Assembly: GCA_021801025.1 (NCBI GenBank)
Contig: JAJYYK010000005.1
Span: 123,214 to 187,213, forward strand
Direction: 5' to 3'
Length of the DNA: 64,000 bases
Origin: Pseudomonadota bacterium
GTDB taxonomy: Bacteria; Pseudomonadota; Gammaproteobacteria; Burkholderiales; Sulfuriferulaceae
Positions 17,643 to 27,275 of the stretch are shown here, piece after piece. The number at the start of each line of letters is the position of its first letter. Position 1 is the first letter of the stretch. A model generated the notes under the pieces. It ran no database searches and had not been told where the DNA came from. It saw only the letters and a program-made list of their open reading frames with translations. The position numbers were made by a program, and so were the translations under genes.

Positions 17643-18662
17643 ATGCCCACGAACATTCTTGTGACCGGAGGTGCCGGTTATATTGGTTCACATACCTGTG
17701 TATCACTTATTGAGGCAGGCTTTAACCCAATTGTTTATGACAATCTGTGTCACAGCAGTGCTGAATCTTTGGCTCGGGTGGAACGTATCACTGGTGTACG
17801 TCCGCGCCTTATTCAAGCAGATGTTCGAGATGCGGCAACGTTGGATGCAACGTTTGCACAACATTCTGTACAAGCGGTCATCCATTTCGCCGGCTTGAAA
17901 GCGGTGGGTGAATCGGTGGAAAAACCTCTGCCCTATTATGACAACAATGTGGGAGGCACCCTTGTTTTGTTGCAGTCCATGCAACGGGCTGGCGTGCAAC
18001 AATTTATTTTCTCATCGTCAGCGACCGTGTATGGCGACCCACATTCCGTGCCGATTCGCGAAAACTTTCCTTTAAGCGCGACCAACCCTTATGGGCGAAG
18101 CAAGCTGATGACAGAGGAAATTTTAGGTGATCTGCATCACTCTGCGCCCGAATGGCGTATTGCCCGGTTGCGATATTTCAATCCTGTGGGCGCTCATGAA
18201 AGCGGATTGATGGGTGAAGACCCATGCGGCATTCCCAACAATTTAATGCCTTATATCTCTCAAGTGGCGGTGGGATGTTTACCCAAGCTGCGTATTTTTG
18301 GTGGGGATTGGCCGACGATCGACGGCACCGGCGTGCGCGATTACATCCATGTCATGGATTTGGCTGACGGCCATGTTGCGGCCTTGCGTTATTTACTTCA
18401 ACATGAGGATATGTTGACGGTGAATTTGGGAACGGGACAGGGTTATTCCGTATTACAAATGCTGCAAGCGTTTGGGCAAGTCATCGGGCGCAATTTGCCC
18501 CATGAAATTGTAGATCGCAGACCCGGTGACATCGCTGAATGTTGGGCAGATACTGCTGCAGCCGAACAGCTTTTGGGATGGAAGGCCAAACGTGGTTTAG
18601 ACAGTATCTGTGCCGATGCGTGGCGCTGGCAACAAGGCAATCCTCAAGGTTATGGGAGTTAA
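17643..18662 (+). CDS. galE: UDP-glucose 4-epimerase
   Basis: 339 residues from the ATG at 17643 (MPTNILVTGG), which follows an AGGAA ribosome site; a longer frame starts 11 codons earlier without support. The Rossmann motif GGAGYIGSH is at the N-terminus, FSSSATVYG and the catalytic YGRSK (Tyr and Lys) follow, and RYFNPVGAHESGLMGEDPCG and GTGVRDYIHVMDLADGH are typical of GalE. It interconverts UDP-glucose and UDP-galactose for cell-envelope polysaccharides. It appears to be a single-gene unit; ugd elsewhere in the window uses the same UDP-glucose pool. Confidence 0.96.
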   Translation: MPTNILVTGGAGYIGSHTCVSLIEAGFNPIVYDNLCHSSAESLARVERITGVRPRLIQADVRDAATLDATFAQHSVQAVIHFAGLKAVGESVEKPLPYYDNNVGGTLVLLQSMQRAGVQQFIFSSSATVYGDPHSVPIRENFPLSATNPYGRSKLMTEEILGDLHHSAPEWRIARLRYFNPVGAHESGLMGEDPCGIPNNLMPYISQVAVGCLPKLRIFGGDWPTIDGTGVRDYIHVMDLADGHVAALRYLLQHEDMLTVNLGTGQGYSVLQMLQAFGQVIGRNLPHEIVDRRPGDIAECWADTAAAEQLLGWKAKRGLDSICADAWRWQQGNPQGYGS

Positions 18663-18769
18663 ACCCGAGCAATGCATCAGGACGCAAAATCATGACGAGG
18701 TAATTTTGATGTCGGTGTTTTTCACCCATGTCACAAAGACATTACTGAAAACCAGACGACAGCTATTCG

Positions 18770-20224
18770 TCAGCACTGACTCTCCAGCCAATGAATCCCC
18801 CATGCCACACCAAAACCCGTTACTTCAGTGTCTACGCCACCCAAGCCTTTCGGGCTGTTTGCTGCCGACAAATCCACATGCAACCAGGGAATGCCGGACA
18901 CAAAGCGTTTGAGGAAACACGCCGCCAGAATATGATCCGCCTCGCCCTCCAATAAACATTGCTTGATGTCGGCTACTTCAGAATCCAGCGCTGGCGCATA
19001 GTCATCGTCCATAGGAAATGCACACAAGCGTTCACCACTGGCTACACCTGCAGCCAAAGCACGAGCCAGTTCAGTCTCATTATTGCCCAGCACGCCACTG
19101 TAACGCGTACCCAGGGCGGTCACCATGCTGCCAGTGAGTGTCGCAAAATCAACCATCACATCCGGCTGATTGCGCGCAGCCAGACTCAGCGTATCCGCCA
19201 GCACCAAACGGCCTTCGGCATCCGTGTGCATCATTTCTATCGTGGTGCCATTCAATGCGGTCACCACATCACCCGGCTTATAAGCAAGTGGGCCAAGATG
19301 ATTTTCTGCGATCGCTAACCACACCTCCAGATTCACAGGCAGATTGAGTTCGGTGGCAGCCTGCAAGATGGACAAAGCCACTGCCGACCCTGCCATGTCT
19401 TCGTGCATACCCAGCATGTATTTGGCTGGTTTAAGTTGGTGCCCGCCCGTATCGAAACAAATGCCTTTGCCGACCAATGCCACGGTTTTCTTTGCTCCAG
19501 CCACATGCCTGCGCAGATATACGATAGCTGCTTCATCATCTTGACTGCCCTGTGCAACGGCCAGAAATGCCCCAGCACCCAATTTCCGTAAAGCTTTCTG
19601 ATCGTGTTCCTTGGTCTGCCAACCATGTATTTGCGCTAATTCCGCGATTTTTTTCCGGTAAACACGCGGTGTCAGCTGATTACCCGGTGTAGCCGTTAAA
19701 GTACGACTCAAGACATTTGCAGCCGCCAGCGCATGTTCATGTGCAAACGCACCAGCCGAATTCACCCCGAATACCTGCATTTTTTTAAAAGACCGCGAAG
19801 GCTTGTCTGTTTTGTAATTGGGTAATTTTTCACCATTGATCCAGCTGACATAGACTGCCAAACACAATGCTGCATGACAAAAATCAGCTTCGCCAAACGC
19901 TGCCAAACTCAACGTGTCCGGCGACTCTGCCAGCAACAGCATGACTGCTTTACGCACTTGCTCCATTTGGGCAAATCGGCTCGAAAGCAGATCAAGCACC
20001 AACCACACCACCAAGCCGCCGGCCTGATTTTCCGTCAATATGGGTGTTTTCACGAAAACCTTCATCAACATATCACGCCGCATCAAACTGCCTTTTAAAC
20101 GCGCGCTGGATGCCAATGCCTCCGGAATACAATCACTGCCCTGCAGCAAAATCAAATGGTGTGATGTGGTCGTCAGGTCGTCTTCAGTGATCTGTTTTGA
20201 GTGGGTTTTAATTTTTGCCAACAT
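18770..20224 (-). CDS. Leucyl aminopeptidase family protein (M17)
   Basis: 484 residues. The catalytic C-terminal domain has the M17 metal-binding and catalytic motifs: VGKGICFDTGGHQLKPAKY (Lys and Asp), HEDMAGSAVALS and MHTDAEGRLVLADTLS (Asp, Glu, Arg). DFATLTGSMVTALG follows. The N-terminal domain is more divergent, as is usual. The canonical family text GKGITFDSGGISLKP differs here at a few positions (CFDT, HQ). It is a cytoplasmic di-zinc or manganese aminopeptidase, probably in peptide turnover. PepA or PepB type cannot be settled from the sequence alone. Confidence 0.88.
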   Translation of the reverse strand: MLAKIKTHSKQITEDDLTTTSHHLILLQGSDCIPEALASSARLKGSLMRRDMLMKVFVKTPILTENQAGGLVVWLVLDLLSSRFAQMEQVRKAVMLLLAESPDTLSLAAFGEADFCHAALCLAVYVSWINGEKLPNYKTDKPSRSFKKMQVFGVNSAGAFAHEHALAAANVLSRTLTATPGNQLTPRVYRKKIAELAQIHGWQTKEHDQKALRKLGAGAFLAVAQGSQDDEAAIVYLRRHVAGAKKTVALVGKGICFDTGGHQLKPAKYMLGMHEDMAGSAVALSILQAATELNLPVNLEVWLAIAENHLGPLAYKPGDVVTALNGTTIEMMHTDAEGRLVLADTLSLAARNQPDVMVDFATLTGSMVTALGTRYSGVLGNNETELARALAAGVASGERLCAFPMDDDYAPALDSEVADIKQCLLEGEADHILAACFLKRFVSGIPWLHVDLSAANSPKGLGGVDTEVTGFGVAWGIHWLESQC

Positions 20225-20354
20225 GGTTATCTTTCAGTAATAGCACCCACCGCGCAACGCGACGGACACGAGTAATTTTGACCTAATGCCAAGTTTGTCA
20301 GATAATAACAGAGTTTACGCGACTTAATTTCTGCATCTGGCAAGGAAGACTTTC

Positions 20355-21314
20355 ATGACTCTGGACGACAAAAAGCGTGTTTTGCAAGAGATGGTGCTGC
20401 ATCGCCGCTTTGAAGAACGCTGTTATCAAGCCTATATCGAACGCAAGATCGGTGGATTTTTGCACCTTTACCCAGGACAGGAAGCCTGTTGCAATGGGGT
20501 GATGGAGGCCGCTCGTCCCGGCCACGATTATGTGATTACCGGTTACCGCGACCACATCCATGCAATTAAATGCGGGTCCGACCCCAAAGTGGTGATGGCG
20601 GAACTGTATGGCAAAGCCACCGGCAGCTCCAAAGGGCGCGGCGGTTCCATGCATATTTTTGATGCTGCGCACCGTTTTATGGGTGGTTATGCTTTGGTCG
20701 GCGGTCCTTTCCCTCTGGCGGCGGGCATGGCCAAAGCAATACAGATGCAGGGTGGTGATGAAATCTCCATCTGTTTTCTGGGTGATGCCGCCAACAACCA
20801 GGGTGTATTCCACGAAACCATGAACATGGCCAAGCTGTGGAACCTGCCTGTGTTGTTTGTGTGTGAAAACAACCTGTACGGCATTGGGACATCACTAGAC
20901 CGTTCAACGGCCGTCGTCGACCAATACAAACGGGTGTGCGCTTACGGCGTTGAAGCGGCGCAATGCGACGGGCAAGACATTGACGTGGTCTACGAGCACG
21001 CCAAAGTGGCCGTTGATCATGTACGCAGTGGCAAAGGCCCCTATTTTCTTGAGTTAATGACCTACCGTTATCGCGGTCACTCCATGTCGGATTCCCGTGG
21101 CTATCGCAGCCGTGAAGAGGAAGATCACTGGAAACTGCGTGACCCCATCAATATCTTGCGCGACAAACTCATCGCGGCGGGGAAATTAACCATGGATGAA
21201 TTCCAACAGCTTGAACGCAATACCGATGCTTACATTGAAACGGAAGTGATCGCGTTTGCTGAATCCTCCCCTGAACCCGATGTCTCTGAACTCGAGCATT
21301 ACGTCCTGGCTTAG
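20355..21314 (+). CDS. pdhA: Pyruvate dehydrogenase E1 component, alpha subunit
   Basis: A 319-residue E1-alpha. The thiamine diphosphate motif is ICFLGDAANNQGVFHETMNM (GDG-like start and downstream NN). YRGHSMSDSRGYRSREEE is the phosphorylation-loop region of this family, and HIFDAAHRFMGGYALVGGPF is the conserved mid segment. It decarboxylates pyruvate with PdhB and passes the acetyl group to E2 lipoyl domains. The heterodimeric alpha/beta type differs from the single-chain AceE of enterobacteria. It leads a three-gene operon, 80 bases before pdhB. Confidence 0.96.
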   Translation: MTLDDKKRVLQEMVLHRRFEERCYQAYIERKIGGFLHLYPGQEACCNGVMEAARPGHDYVITGYRDHIHAIKCGSDPKVVMAELYGKATGSSKGRGGSMHIFDAAHRFMGGYALVGGPFPLAAGMAKAIQMQGGDEISICFLGDAANNQGVFHETMNMAKLWNLPVLFVCENNLYGIGTSLDRSTAVVDQYKRVCAYGVEAAQCDGQDIDVVYEHAKVAVDHVRSGKGPYFLELMTYRYRGHSMSDSRGYRSREEEDHWKLRDPINILRDKLIAAGKLTMDEFQQLERNTDAYIETEVIAFAESSPEPDVSELEHYVLA

Positions 21315-21394
21315 GGCTCGTTATAAATAAAATGGGCTTAACATTCGCTCGCCCCGATCAAGCGGGCGCACTGACACCACGAAGGAATTGAAGT

Positions 21395-22378
21395 ATGGCT
21401 GAAATTATGTACTGGGAAGCATTATTGCGTGCGCAAGACGAAGAAATGGCGCGTGATCCCATGGTGATTTGTATGGGTGAGGACATCGGCGTGGCCGGTG
21501 GCACTTATAAAGCCACCAAAGGCTTATTTGAGAAATATGGTGAAAAACGCGTTATGGACACCCCCATTTCCGAGGGTGGTTTCACAGGCTTGGGTATCGG
21601 CGCTTCATTTTTGGGTGTACGCCCGGTCATCGAAATCATGTCGGTCAATTTTGCCTGGCTGGCGATGGATCAAATGTTCAACTCCGCCGCCAAAGTACGT
21701 TATATGTCCGGCGGCCAACTGTCAGCGCCCTGCGTGTTTCGTTCTGCCGGTGGTGCGGCGCACCAGTTGGGTGCCCAGCATTCCGCCCGCATGGAAAAGG
21801 TATTTATGGGCATCGCCGGGCTGCGCGTGGTGACCCCCTCCAATCCCAAACAGGCCTACGGTTTGCTGAAATCCGCCATTCGCAGCAATGACCCGGTATT
21901 CATTAATGAACACGAACTGATGTACAACATGAAAGGTGAAGTGCCCGACAGCGAATACCTGCATCCCCTGGAAGGCTCAGAAATCGCCCGTACCGGCAGT
22001 GATGTGACCTTATTCGGTTATAATATTTCCGTGCATTGGTGCTTGAAAGCGGCAGAAATTTTGCAAACGCAACACGGTATTTCCGCTGAGGTGATTGATT
22101 TGTATTGCTTGTCGCCTTTAGACCGTGCCGGCATACGCAAATCCGTCAGCAAAACCCATCGCGCAGTCATTGCGGAAGAAGATGAAGCCCCTGTCGGCGT
22201 AGGGTCTGAAATCATCGCCATCATCAACGAAGAATGTTTCTTTGAATTGGATGCCGCCCCAGTGCGCGTTCACTCGGCATTTGTCCCACAACCTTACAAC
22301 CACACACTGGAAGCTGCCGCCATCCCTGACCACGACGACGTGATCCGTGCCGTGCTCAAGCTGTTTGGCAAAGCGTAA
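21395..22378 (+). CDS. pdhB: Pyruvate dehydrogenase E1 component, beta subunit
   Basis: A 327-residue E1-beta. Typical features are VICMGEDIGVAGGTYKATKG near the N-terminus, the transketolase-like RVMDTPISEGGFTGLGIGA, the AGGAAHQLGAQHSARMEKVF segment that contacts the alpha subunit, and a C-terminal transketolase domain. AAGGAATTGAAG precedes the ATG. The E2-E3 gene begins 14 bases after its stop. Confidence 0.96.
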   Translation: MAEIMYWEALLRAQDEEMARDPMVICMGEDIGVAGGTYKATKGLFEKYGEKRVMDTPISEGGFTGLGIGASFLGVRPVIEIMSVNFAWLAMDQMFNSAAKVRYMSGGQLSAPCVFRSAGGAAHQLGAQHSARMEKVFMGIAGLRVVTPSNPKQAYGLLKSAIRSNDPVFINEHELMYNMKGEVPDSEYLHPLEGSEIARTGSDVTLFGYNISVHWCLKAAEILQTQHGISAEVIDLYCLSPLDRAGIRKSVSKTHRAVIAEEDEAPVGVGSEIIAIINEECFFELDAAPVRVHSAFVPQPYNHTLEAAAIPDHDDVIRAVLKLFGKA

Positions 22379-22392
22379 AGGTATCCCCGAAT

Positions 22393-25374
22393 ATGTCCTC
22401 ACAGCATTACGTTATCACCATGCCCCAGCTCTCGGACACCATGACCGAGGGCATTCTGGTCAGTTGGGAAAAACAAATCGGCGACCGGGTTGAACGGGGC
22501 GACATTGTTGCGACCGTGGAAACCGACAAGGCCATCATGGATGTAGAGGTATTTAAAGCCGGATACCTGATGGGTCCTCTGGCTGAAATCGGTGCCAGCG
22601 TCGCCGTATCCGGCGCACTGGGTTACATCAGCGATGCCTTGGGTGAAGCCAATATTATGCCGAGTGAAGTGGTGACTGATATTGCACCCACCGAAATGAT
22701 TCCGCACCATTCCGGCATTGCCATTGTCATGCCGCAATTGTCCGACACCATGACTGAAGGCATTGTGGTCAGCTGGGAAAAACAGCTGGGCGATGCCATT
22801 AAACGTGGTGACATCGTGGCCACTGTCGAAACGGACAAAGCCATCATGGATGTCGAAGTATTCCAGGAAGGCTGGCTTTCCGGTCCGATGGCCGCCATTG
22901 GCAGCACCGTGCAGGTGGCACACCCCATGGCCTTTATTGTCGCCGAGTCTGGCGCTGTCAACGATACCGAAGTGACACTTTCAGCCGCGCACAAAGTTAT
23001 TACCACGCATTCCACCAGCCACACCCAAGCTGCCGTACATTCCACCAGCACCCAACCTGCTGCTGCCCATACCAGCATGGCCATAGTTGCCCCTGTCGCA
23101 GCACCAGCCAACAACGCTTCCCCTGCCGCGCGTCCACAAGGCCATTATGCCTCGCCTTATGCCCGCAAACTGGCTGGTCAGCAAGGTGTTGATTTGAGCA
23201 AACTGCACGGTTCGGGTCCAAACCATGTCATTGTGGCGCAAGATGTCCTGCATGCCCGCCCAAACATGAAAGAAATCGCCCACGCATTGCCGCAGGTAGA
23301 TGTGCCAGGCACAGGTCGCGCAATGACTTCCATGGAAAAAGCCGTATCGCATTCCATGACCGCATCGCTGACTTTACCCACCTTCGATGTCACATTCAAT
23401 ATCCGTCCGGAAAAACTGATTGCCGCAGCCAAAGCGCGCAAAATATCCATTACAGTCGCCATCGCTAAAGCCTGTTCACTGGCCATGCTTGAGCACCCCA
23501 TGATCAATTGCTGTTACCAGCCAGTAGATAAAATCGTAGAACGAAAAGTACACGATTTTGGTATTGCCGTATCGGCAGATGGTGGCGGCCTGGTGGTGCC
23601 GATTTTGTCGGATGTGGCCAACAAAACACTGGAGCAGTTGCAAACGGAATGGTCTGATTTAATGCCGCGCGCTCGTGTACGTAAACTGGCGCCAGCGGAA
23701 TACACCAATCCAAGTTTCACCATTTCCAATATGGGCATGCTTGGCGTCACCCATTTTACTGCGATTCCGACGCCCGGTATTGGCGCCATCATGGCCATTG
23801 CCGCCAATGGTGTAAATGGCATGCCAATTTGTATTACCGCCGACCACCGTGTCGTCAACGGCGCCCACGTTGCCGCTTATCTGGCCCACTTGAAACAAAT
23901 CATCGAGCAACCTGAAACCTGGATGTCTGGTGAAAAATCAAACCCTATCCCTGATGGGAACTGGGATGTGCCAGTCGTGGTCATTGGTGGGGGTCCTGGT
24001 GGGGAAGACTGTGCCCGTGATTTGGTCGAACACGGCATAAAAGTAACGCTGATCAACAATGCGCCACTCCCCGGTGGCGAATGTTTGTGGCGCGGCTGCA
24101 TTCCGTCCAAAGCGTGGCGGCATACTGCCGACTTGTTGCGTGACCGTGCCCATGATGCCGACAAGGGTGTATTGGAAACTGACAAACCCAAATTAAACTG
24201 GAGTGTGTTAGAACAGCACCGTAAAGCTGTGTTGCAAACACGCGGTGAGATGGCGCTTAAAACCGACAAAGGTGTCAAAATTGACATGCGCGAAGGCTTT
24301 GCTTCTTTTGTTGATGAGCACACCCTGCAAGTGGTGCCGCCCCAAGGCGAAAGTTACACGCTTAAATTTGGTGCAGCGGTCATTGCCACGGGTGCTCCAC
24401 CGTTTATTCCCCCTATTCCCGGCGCACAAGATGGTTTGACCAGCGGCGGGGTCATTACCTCTGACACCATCTGGAATCTGTCTGCGCCACCGAAACGCAT
24501 GGCCATCATCGGTGGCGGCGTGATTGGTATCGAAATGGCGCAAATTTTCCATGATTTCGGCACCGAAATTCTCATCCTTGAAGCACAAGAACGAATTTTG
24601 GCCGAAGTCGAAGATGAAATTGCCAAACAACTGACAGGCATTCTGCAACAAGAGTTGTCTGTACAGACCATGGTAAAAATCAGTCAAATCAGCGGTACTG
24701 CGGGTGACATGCATGTCACTTATAATGATCAAGACGGCAAACTTACTGAATATGCCTGCGATTATGTCTTGATGTCCACGGGGAAACGCCCGGACACCAG
24801 CAAACTCAATCTGGCTGCAGCAGGCGTTGTTCTGAACGGCGCGGCCATCAAAGTGGATGCCCGTGGATGCACATCGCAACCCAACATTTTCGCGGTAGGC
24901 GATGTCATCGGCGGTTACATGCTGGCGCACACTGCGGCCACCCAAGGGCGTGTGGCCGCCACCAACCTGCTGGGCGAAGACGCTCAATACAATCAGGATG
25001 TGGACTGCGGCGTGACATTCAGCCGGCCGCAGGCAGGTTTTGTCGGTCTGTCCCTGGCGCAAGCCAAAGCACGCGGCATCGATGCAGTTGAAGCCAAAAT
25101 GCCGATGAGCATTGATGCCAAGGCAATGATCACCGGCGAAACCAACGGCATGATTAAACTGGTGGCCAACAAAACCAATCACAAAATCATTGGGGTGCAC
25201 TTCCTCACTGAACACACCGACACGCTGATTGGTGAAGCCGTGCTCATGGTCTCCGCTGGGCTGAGTTTGGAACAAGTGGCTCATGCCATCCATCCGCATC
25301 CTACCCAAACCGAGCTGTTTGGCGAACTGGCACGGCGCCTGTTGTCGCGACTGCGCCGCACAGCGGCGAAATAA
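22393..25374 (+). CDS. Fused dihydrolipoyl acetyltransferase (E2) and dihydrolipoyl dehydrogenase (E3)
   Basis: A 993-residue fusion. Domain order: lipoyl 1 (about 5-80, lipoyl lysine 46 in ETDKAIMD), lipoyl 2 (about 108-185, Lys149), a Pro/Ala/Thr linker, a peripheral-subunit binding domain (about 252-290, ASPYARKLAG), the E2 catalytic core (about 305-510, His485 in ITADHRVVNGA), then E3 from about 525 with FAD motif VVIGGGPGG, redox pair Cys564/Cys569 in GGECLWRGC, a second NAD motif IIGGGVIG, and HPHPTQTE at the C-terminus. The E2 motif has Asn489 where the textbook has Asp. It completes pyruvate to acetyl-CoA with pdhA and pdhB. Confidence 0.95.
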   Translation: MSSQHYVITMPQLSDTMTEGILVSWEKQIGDRVERGDIVATVETDKAIMDVEVFKAGYLMGPLAEIGASVAVSGALGYISDALGEANIMPSEVVTDIAPTEMIPHHSGIAIVMPQLSDTMTEGIVVSWEKQLGDAIKRGDIVATVETDKAIMDVEVFQEGWLSGPMAAIGSTVQVAHPMAFIVAESGAVNDTEVTLSAAHKVITTHSTSHTQAAVHSTSTQPAAAHTSMAIVAPVAAPANNASPAARPQGHYASPYARKLAGQQGVDLSKLHGSGPNHVIVAQDVLHARPNMKEIAHALPQVDVPGTGRAMTSMEKAVSHSMTASLTLPTFDVTFNIRPEKLIAAAKARKISITVAIAKACSLAMLEHPMINCCYQPVDKIVERKVHDFGIAVSADGGGLVVPILSDVANKTLEQLQTEWSDLMPRARVRKLAPAEYTNPSFTISNMGMLGVTHFTAIPTPGIGAIMAIAANGVNGMPICITADHRVVNGAHVAAYLAHLKQIIEQPETWMSGEKSNPIPDGNWDVPVVVIGGGPGGEDCARDLVEHGIKVTLINNAPLPGGECLWRGCIPSKAWRHTADLLRDRAHDADKGVLETDKPKLNWSVLEQHRKAVLQTRGEMALKTDKGVKIDMREGFASFVDEHTLQVVPPQGESYTLKFGAAVIATGAPPFIPPIPGAQDGLTSGGVITSDTIWNLSAPPKRMAIIGGGVIGIEMAQIFHDFGTEILILEAQERILAEVEDEIAKQLTGILQQELSVQTMVKISQISGTAGDMHVTYNDQDGKLTEYACDYVLMSTGKRPDTSKLNLAAAGVVLNGAAIKVDARGCTSQPNIFAVGDVIGGYMLAHTAATQGRVAATNLLGEDAQYNQDVDCGVTFSRPQAGFVGLSLAQAKARGIDAVEAKMPMSIDAKAMITGETNGMIKLVANKTNHKIIGVHFLTEHTDTLIGEAVLMVSAGLSLEQVAHAIHPHPTQTELFGELARRLLSRLRRTAAK

Positions 25375-25390
25375 ACCAGGGAGGGACAAA

Positions 25391-25450
25391 CCAGGAGGGC
25401 AGCATCGTTGATGACATTCACAAACAAACGATGCTGCCCTCCTGGGTTTT
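25391..25450 (+). terminator. Long hairpin terminator after the pyruvate dehydrogenase operon
   Basis: CCAGGAGGGCAGCATCGTT (25391-25409) and AACGATGCTGCCCTCCTGG (25427-25445) are perfect 19-base complements with a 17-base loop, followed by GTTTT. The 5' arm contains AGGAGG and the 3' arm CCTCCT, so the hairpin also masks a Shine-Dalgarno-like sequence. It ends a few bases before the rmuC start. Confidence 0.85.
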
Positions 25451-25456
25451 GATGTG

Positions 25457-26917
25457 ATGCCATCCATTGATTTACTGATATTCGGTGTTGTGATATTTGC
25501 CCTTTTAGCATGGTTGCTATACGGGCTAAACGCGTTACGCAGCCGAATGGAAATACTCGCTGCACAATTCGCGCTCAGCACCGAAACCTACCAAAATATG
25601 CTCTCGCAAGCCTTGCAACAGGGTTTGGGCAGCCTCGCAGAACGCAATCAAATCGCTCTGCTCGATCATTCCGAACGCTTGCGTAATGGGCTGGGTAGCG
25701 AACTCAACCAACTGCGCGAGGTGATTCACCAGTTGCAACTGGCTCAATCCAGCGAACTCGCCGGAACTCGCGCTTCCACCCAATCCGCATTGAATGCGCT
25801 GGGAGTATCCCAGGCAGCGGAACTGGCACAAAACCGGGAATCCCTTGCCACCCAACTGAACGCATCTTCGGCTGGACTCAAACAGGCACAAACTGAATTT
25901 CTCGGCCAAACCTTGCAAACGCTGGCCGAACAGGGTCGCGCCCAACAAGTCGTCATGCAAAACACCATGCAGCATATTTCTGCCCAACTGACCACGGTGA
26001 TTGAGGGCCTGAATGCCACGGTCAATACCCGGCTGGGTGAAATTTCGGGTAAAGTCACTGAACGACTGGATGAAGGTTTCAAAAAAACCAATGAAACCTT
26101 TGTCAATGTGATGACCCGTTTGGCCACCATCGACGAAGCACAAAAGAAAATCGACAGCCTCACCAGCAATGTCGTGACCCTGCAATCGCTGTTGGGTGAC
26201 AAACGCTCACGCGGTGCGTTTGGCGAAGTGCAACTGGAAAGTCTGGTACGCAACATCCTGCCACCGGATGCCTACGCGTTCCAGGTGACGCTTTCCAATG
26301 GCAACCGGGTGGATTGCCTGCTCCAATTGCCTGAACCCACTGGCAATGTAGCCATCGATGCGAAATTTCCGCTGGAAAACTACCATCGCATGATGGTTGC
26401 AGCGCTACCGGAATCCGAACGTATCCTGCATACCCGTGCATTTAAAGCCGATATCCGCAAGCACATTGACGACATCGCCAGCAAATACCTCATCGAAGGC
26501 GAAACATCGGACGGTGCAGTGATGTTTGTGCCTGCCGAAGCGGTGTTCGCAGAAATCCACGGCAATCATGCCGAGCTGAATGAATACGCCCAACTGCATC
26601 GGGTATGGATCGTCTCGCCCACCACACTGATGGCGGTGCTGAATACTGCGCGCGCTGTCATCAAGGATGTTGAAACTCGCCGCCAAGTCCACATCATTAA
26701 AGACGAATTGTCCCGATTGGGCAAGGAATTTAACCGTTTTGACACCCGCATGAAAAAACTGGCCGACCATATTCGTCAGGCGCATGAAGACGCTGCGGAT
26801 GTCCACACCACCAGCCAGAAAATCAGCCGACGTTTCAGCCAAATTGAAGCGGTGGATTTGGATACCCTGCGTGAAGCGCAACCACTGCTGCCTGATGAAC
26901 CTGCAAATGGCGATTAA
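25457..26917 (+). CDS. rmuC: DNA recombination protein RmuC
   Basis: 486 residues from the ATG at 25457; a GTG one codon earlier is also in frame. An N-terminal membrane segment (LLIFGVVIFALLAWLLYGLN) is followed by a long coiled coil to about residue 230, then the RmuC nuclease-like core with LGDKRSRGAFGEVQLESLVR, VDCLLQLPEPTGNVAIDAKF, EGETSDGAVMFVPAEAVFAE and WIVSPTTLMAVLNTARAVIK. RmuC limits inversions at short inverted repeats in E. coli. The start lies immediately after the pdh terminator, so its promoter and ribosome site are unclear. Confidence 0.93.
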   Translation: MPSIDLLIFGVVIFALLAWLLYGLNALRSRMEILAAQFALSTETYQNMLSQALQQGLGSLAERNQIALLDHSERLRNGLGSELNQLREVIHQLQLAQSSELAGTRASTQSALNALGVSQAAELAQNRESLATQLNASSAGLKQAQTEFLGQTLQTLAEQGRAQQVVMQNTMQHISAQLTTVIEGLNATVNTRLGEISGKVTERLDEGFKKTNETFVNVMTRLATIDEAQKKIDSLTSNVVTLQSLLGDKRSRGAFGEVQLESLVRNILPPDAYAFQVTLSNGNRVDCLLQLPEPTGNVAIDAKFPLENYHRMMVAALPESERILHTRAFKADIRKHIDDIASKYLIEGETSDGAVMFVPAEAVFAEIHGNHAELNEYAQLHRVWIVSPTTLMAVLNTARAVIKDVETRRQVHIIKDELSRLGKEFNRFDTRMKKLADHIRQAHEDAADVHTTSQKISRRFSQIEAVDLDTLREAQPLLPDEPANGD

Positions 26918-26972
26918 GTGTTCGTTAATCAATGTAATCTGCCGACAATAACTGTTTTACGGATAAGTGACT

Positions 26973-27275
26973 ATGAGCCAAAATATAGACGCGCTACGCG
27001 TTCAATTAAACAGCGAAACAGCCAAAGCCGATTGGAGTGAACTGCTGCCATTTTTTGCCAAAGGGCAATTGCTGCACGTGGACAGCGCTCTGGACTTGAT
27101 TGACGTGGCTGCACATATTGCCGCAGACCATGCGCCCAGCGTACAAACATGGCTGACGACAGGACGACTCAGCAAACTTGATGATGCCACCGCACAGGAT
27201 TGGCAGGCACGCAACCCACCAATCTGGACGGTCGTAGTCGCACCGTGGATACTCGTACAAGAACGCGCACATTGA
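26973..27275 (+). CDS. DUF2288 family protein
   Basis: 100 residues from the ATG at 26973, preceded two codons earlier by an in-frame GTG. The conserved DUF2288 features are WSELLPFFAKGQLLHVDSAL near the middle, DLIDVAAHIAADHAPSVQTW, and the terminal PPIWTVVVAPWILVQE. No signal peptide or membrane span. Function is unknown; it often sits near transport or nuclease genes. Its stop overlaps the likely TTG start of the downstream MFS gene. Confidence 0.8.
   Translation: MSQNIDALRVQLNSETAKADWSELLPFFAKGQLLHVDSALDLIDVAAHIAADHAPSVQTWLTTGRLSKLDDATAQDWQARNPPIWTVVVAPWILVQERAH

Noticed and set aside
20298..20813. 171-codon minus-strand frame across pdhA
   Set aside because: Antisense to the well-supported pdhA; no coding signature of its own.
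24208..25581. A 457-codon open frame antisense to the E2-E3 gene
   Set aside because: The forward frame is a clear pyruvate dehydrogenase fusion with all motifs; the antisense frame is an artefact of codon bias.
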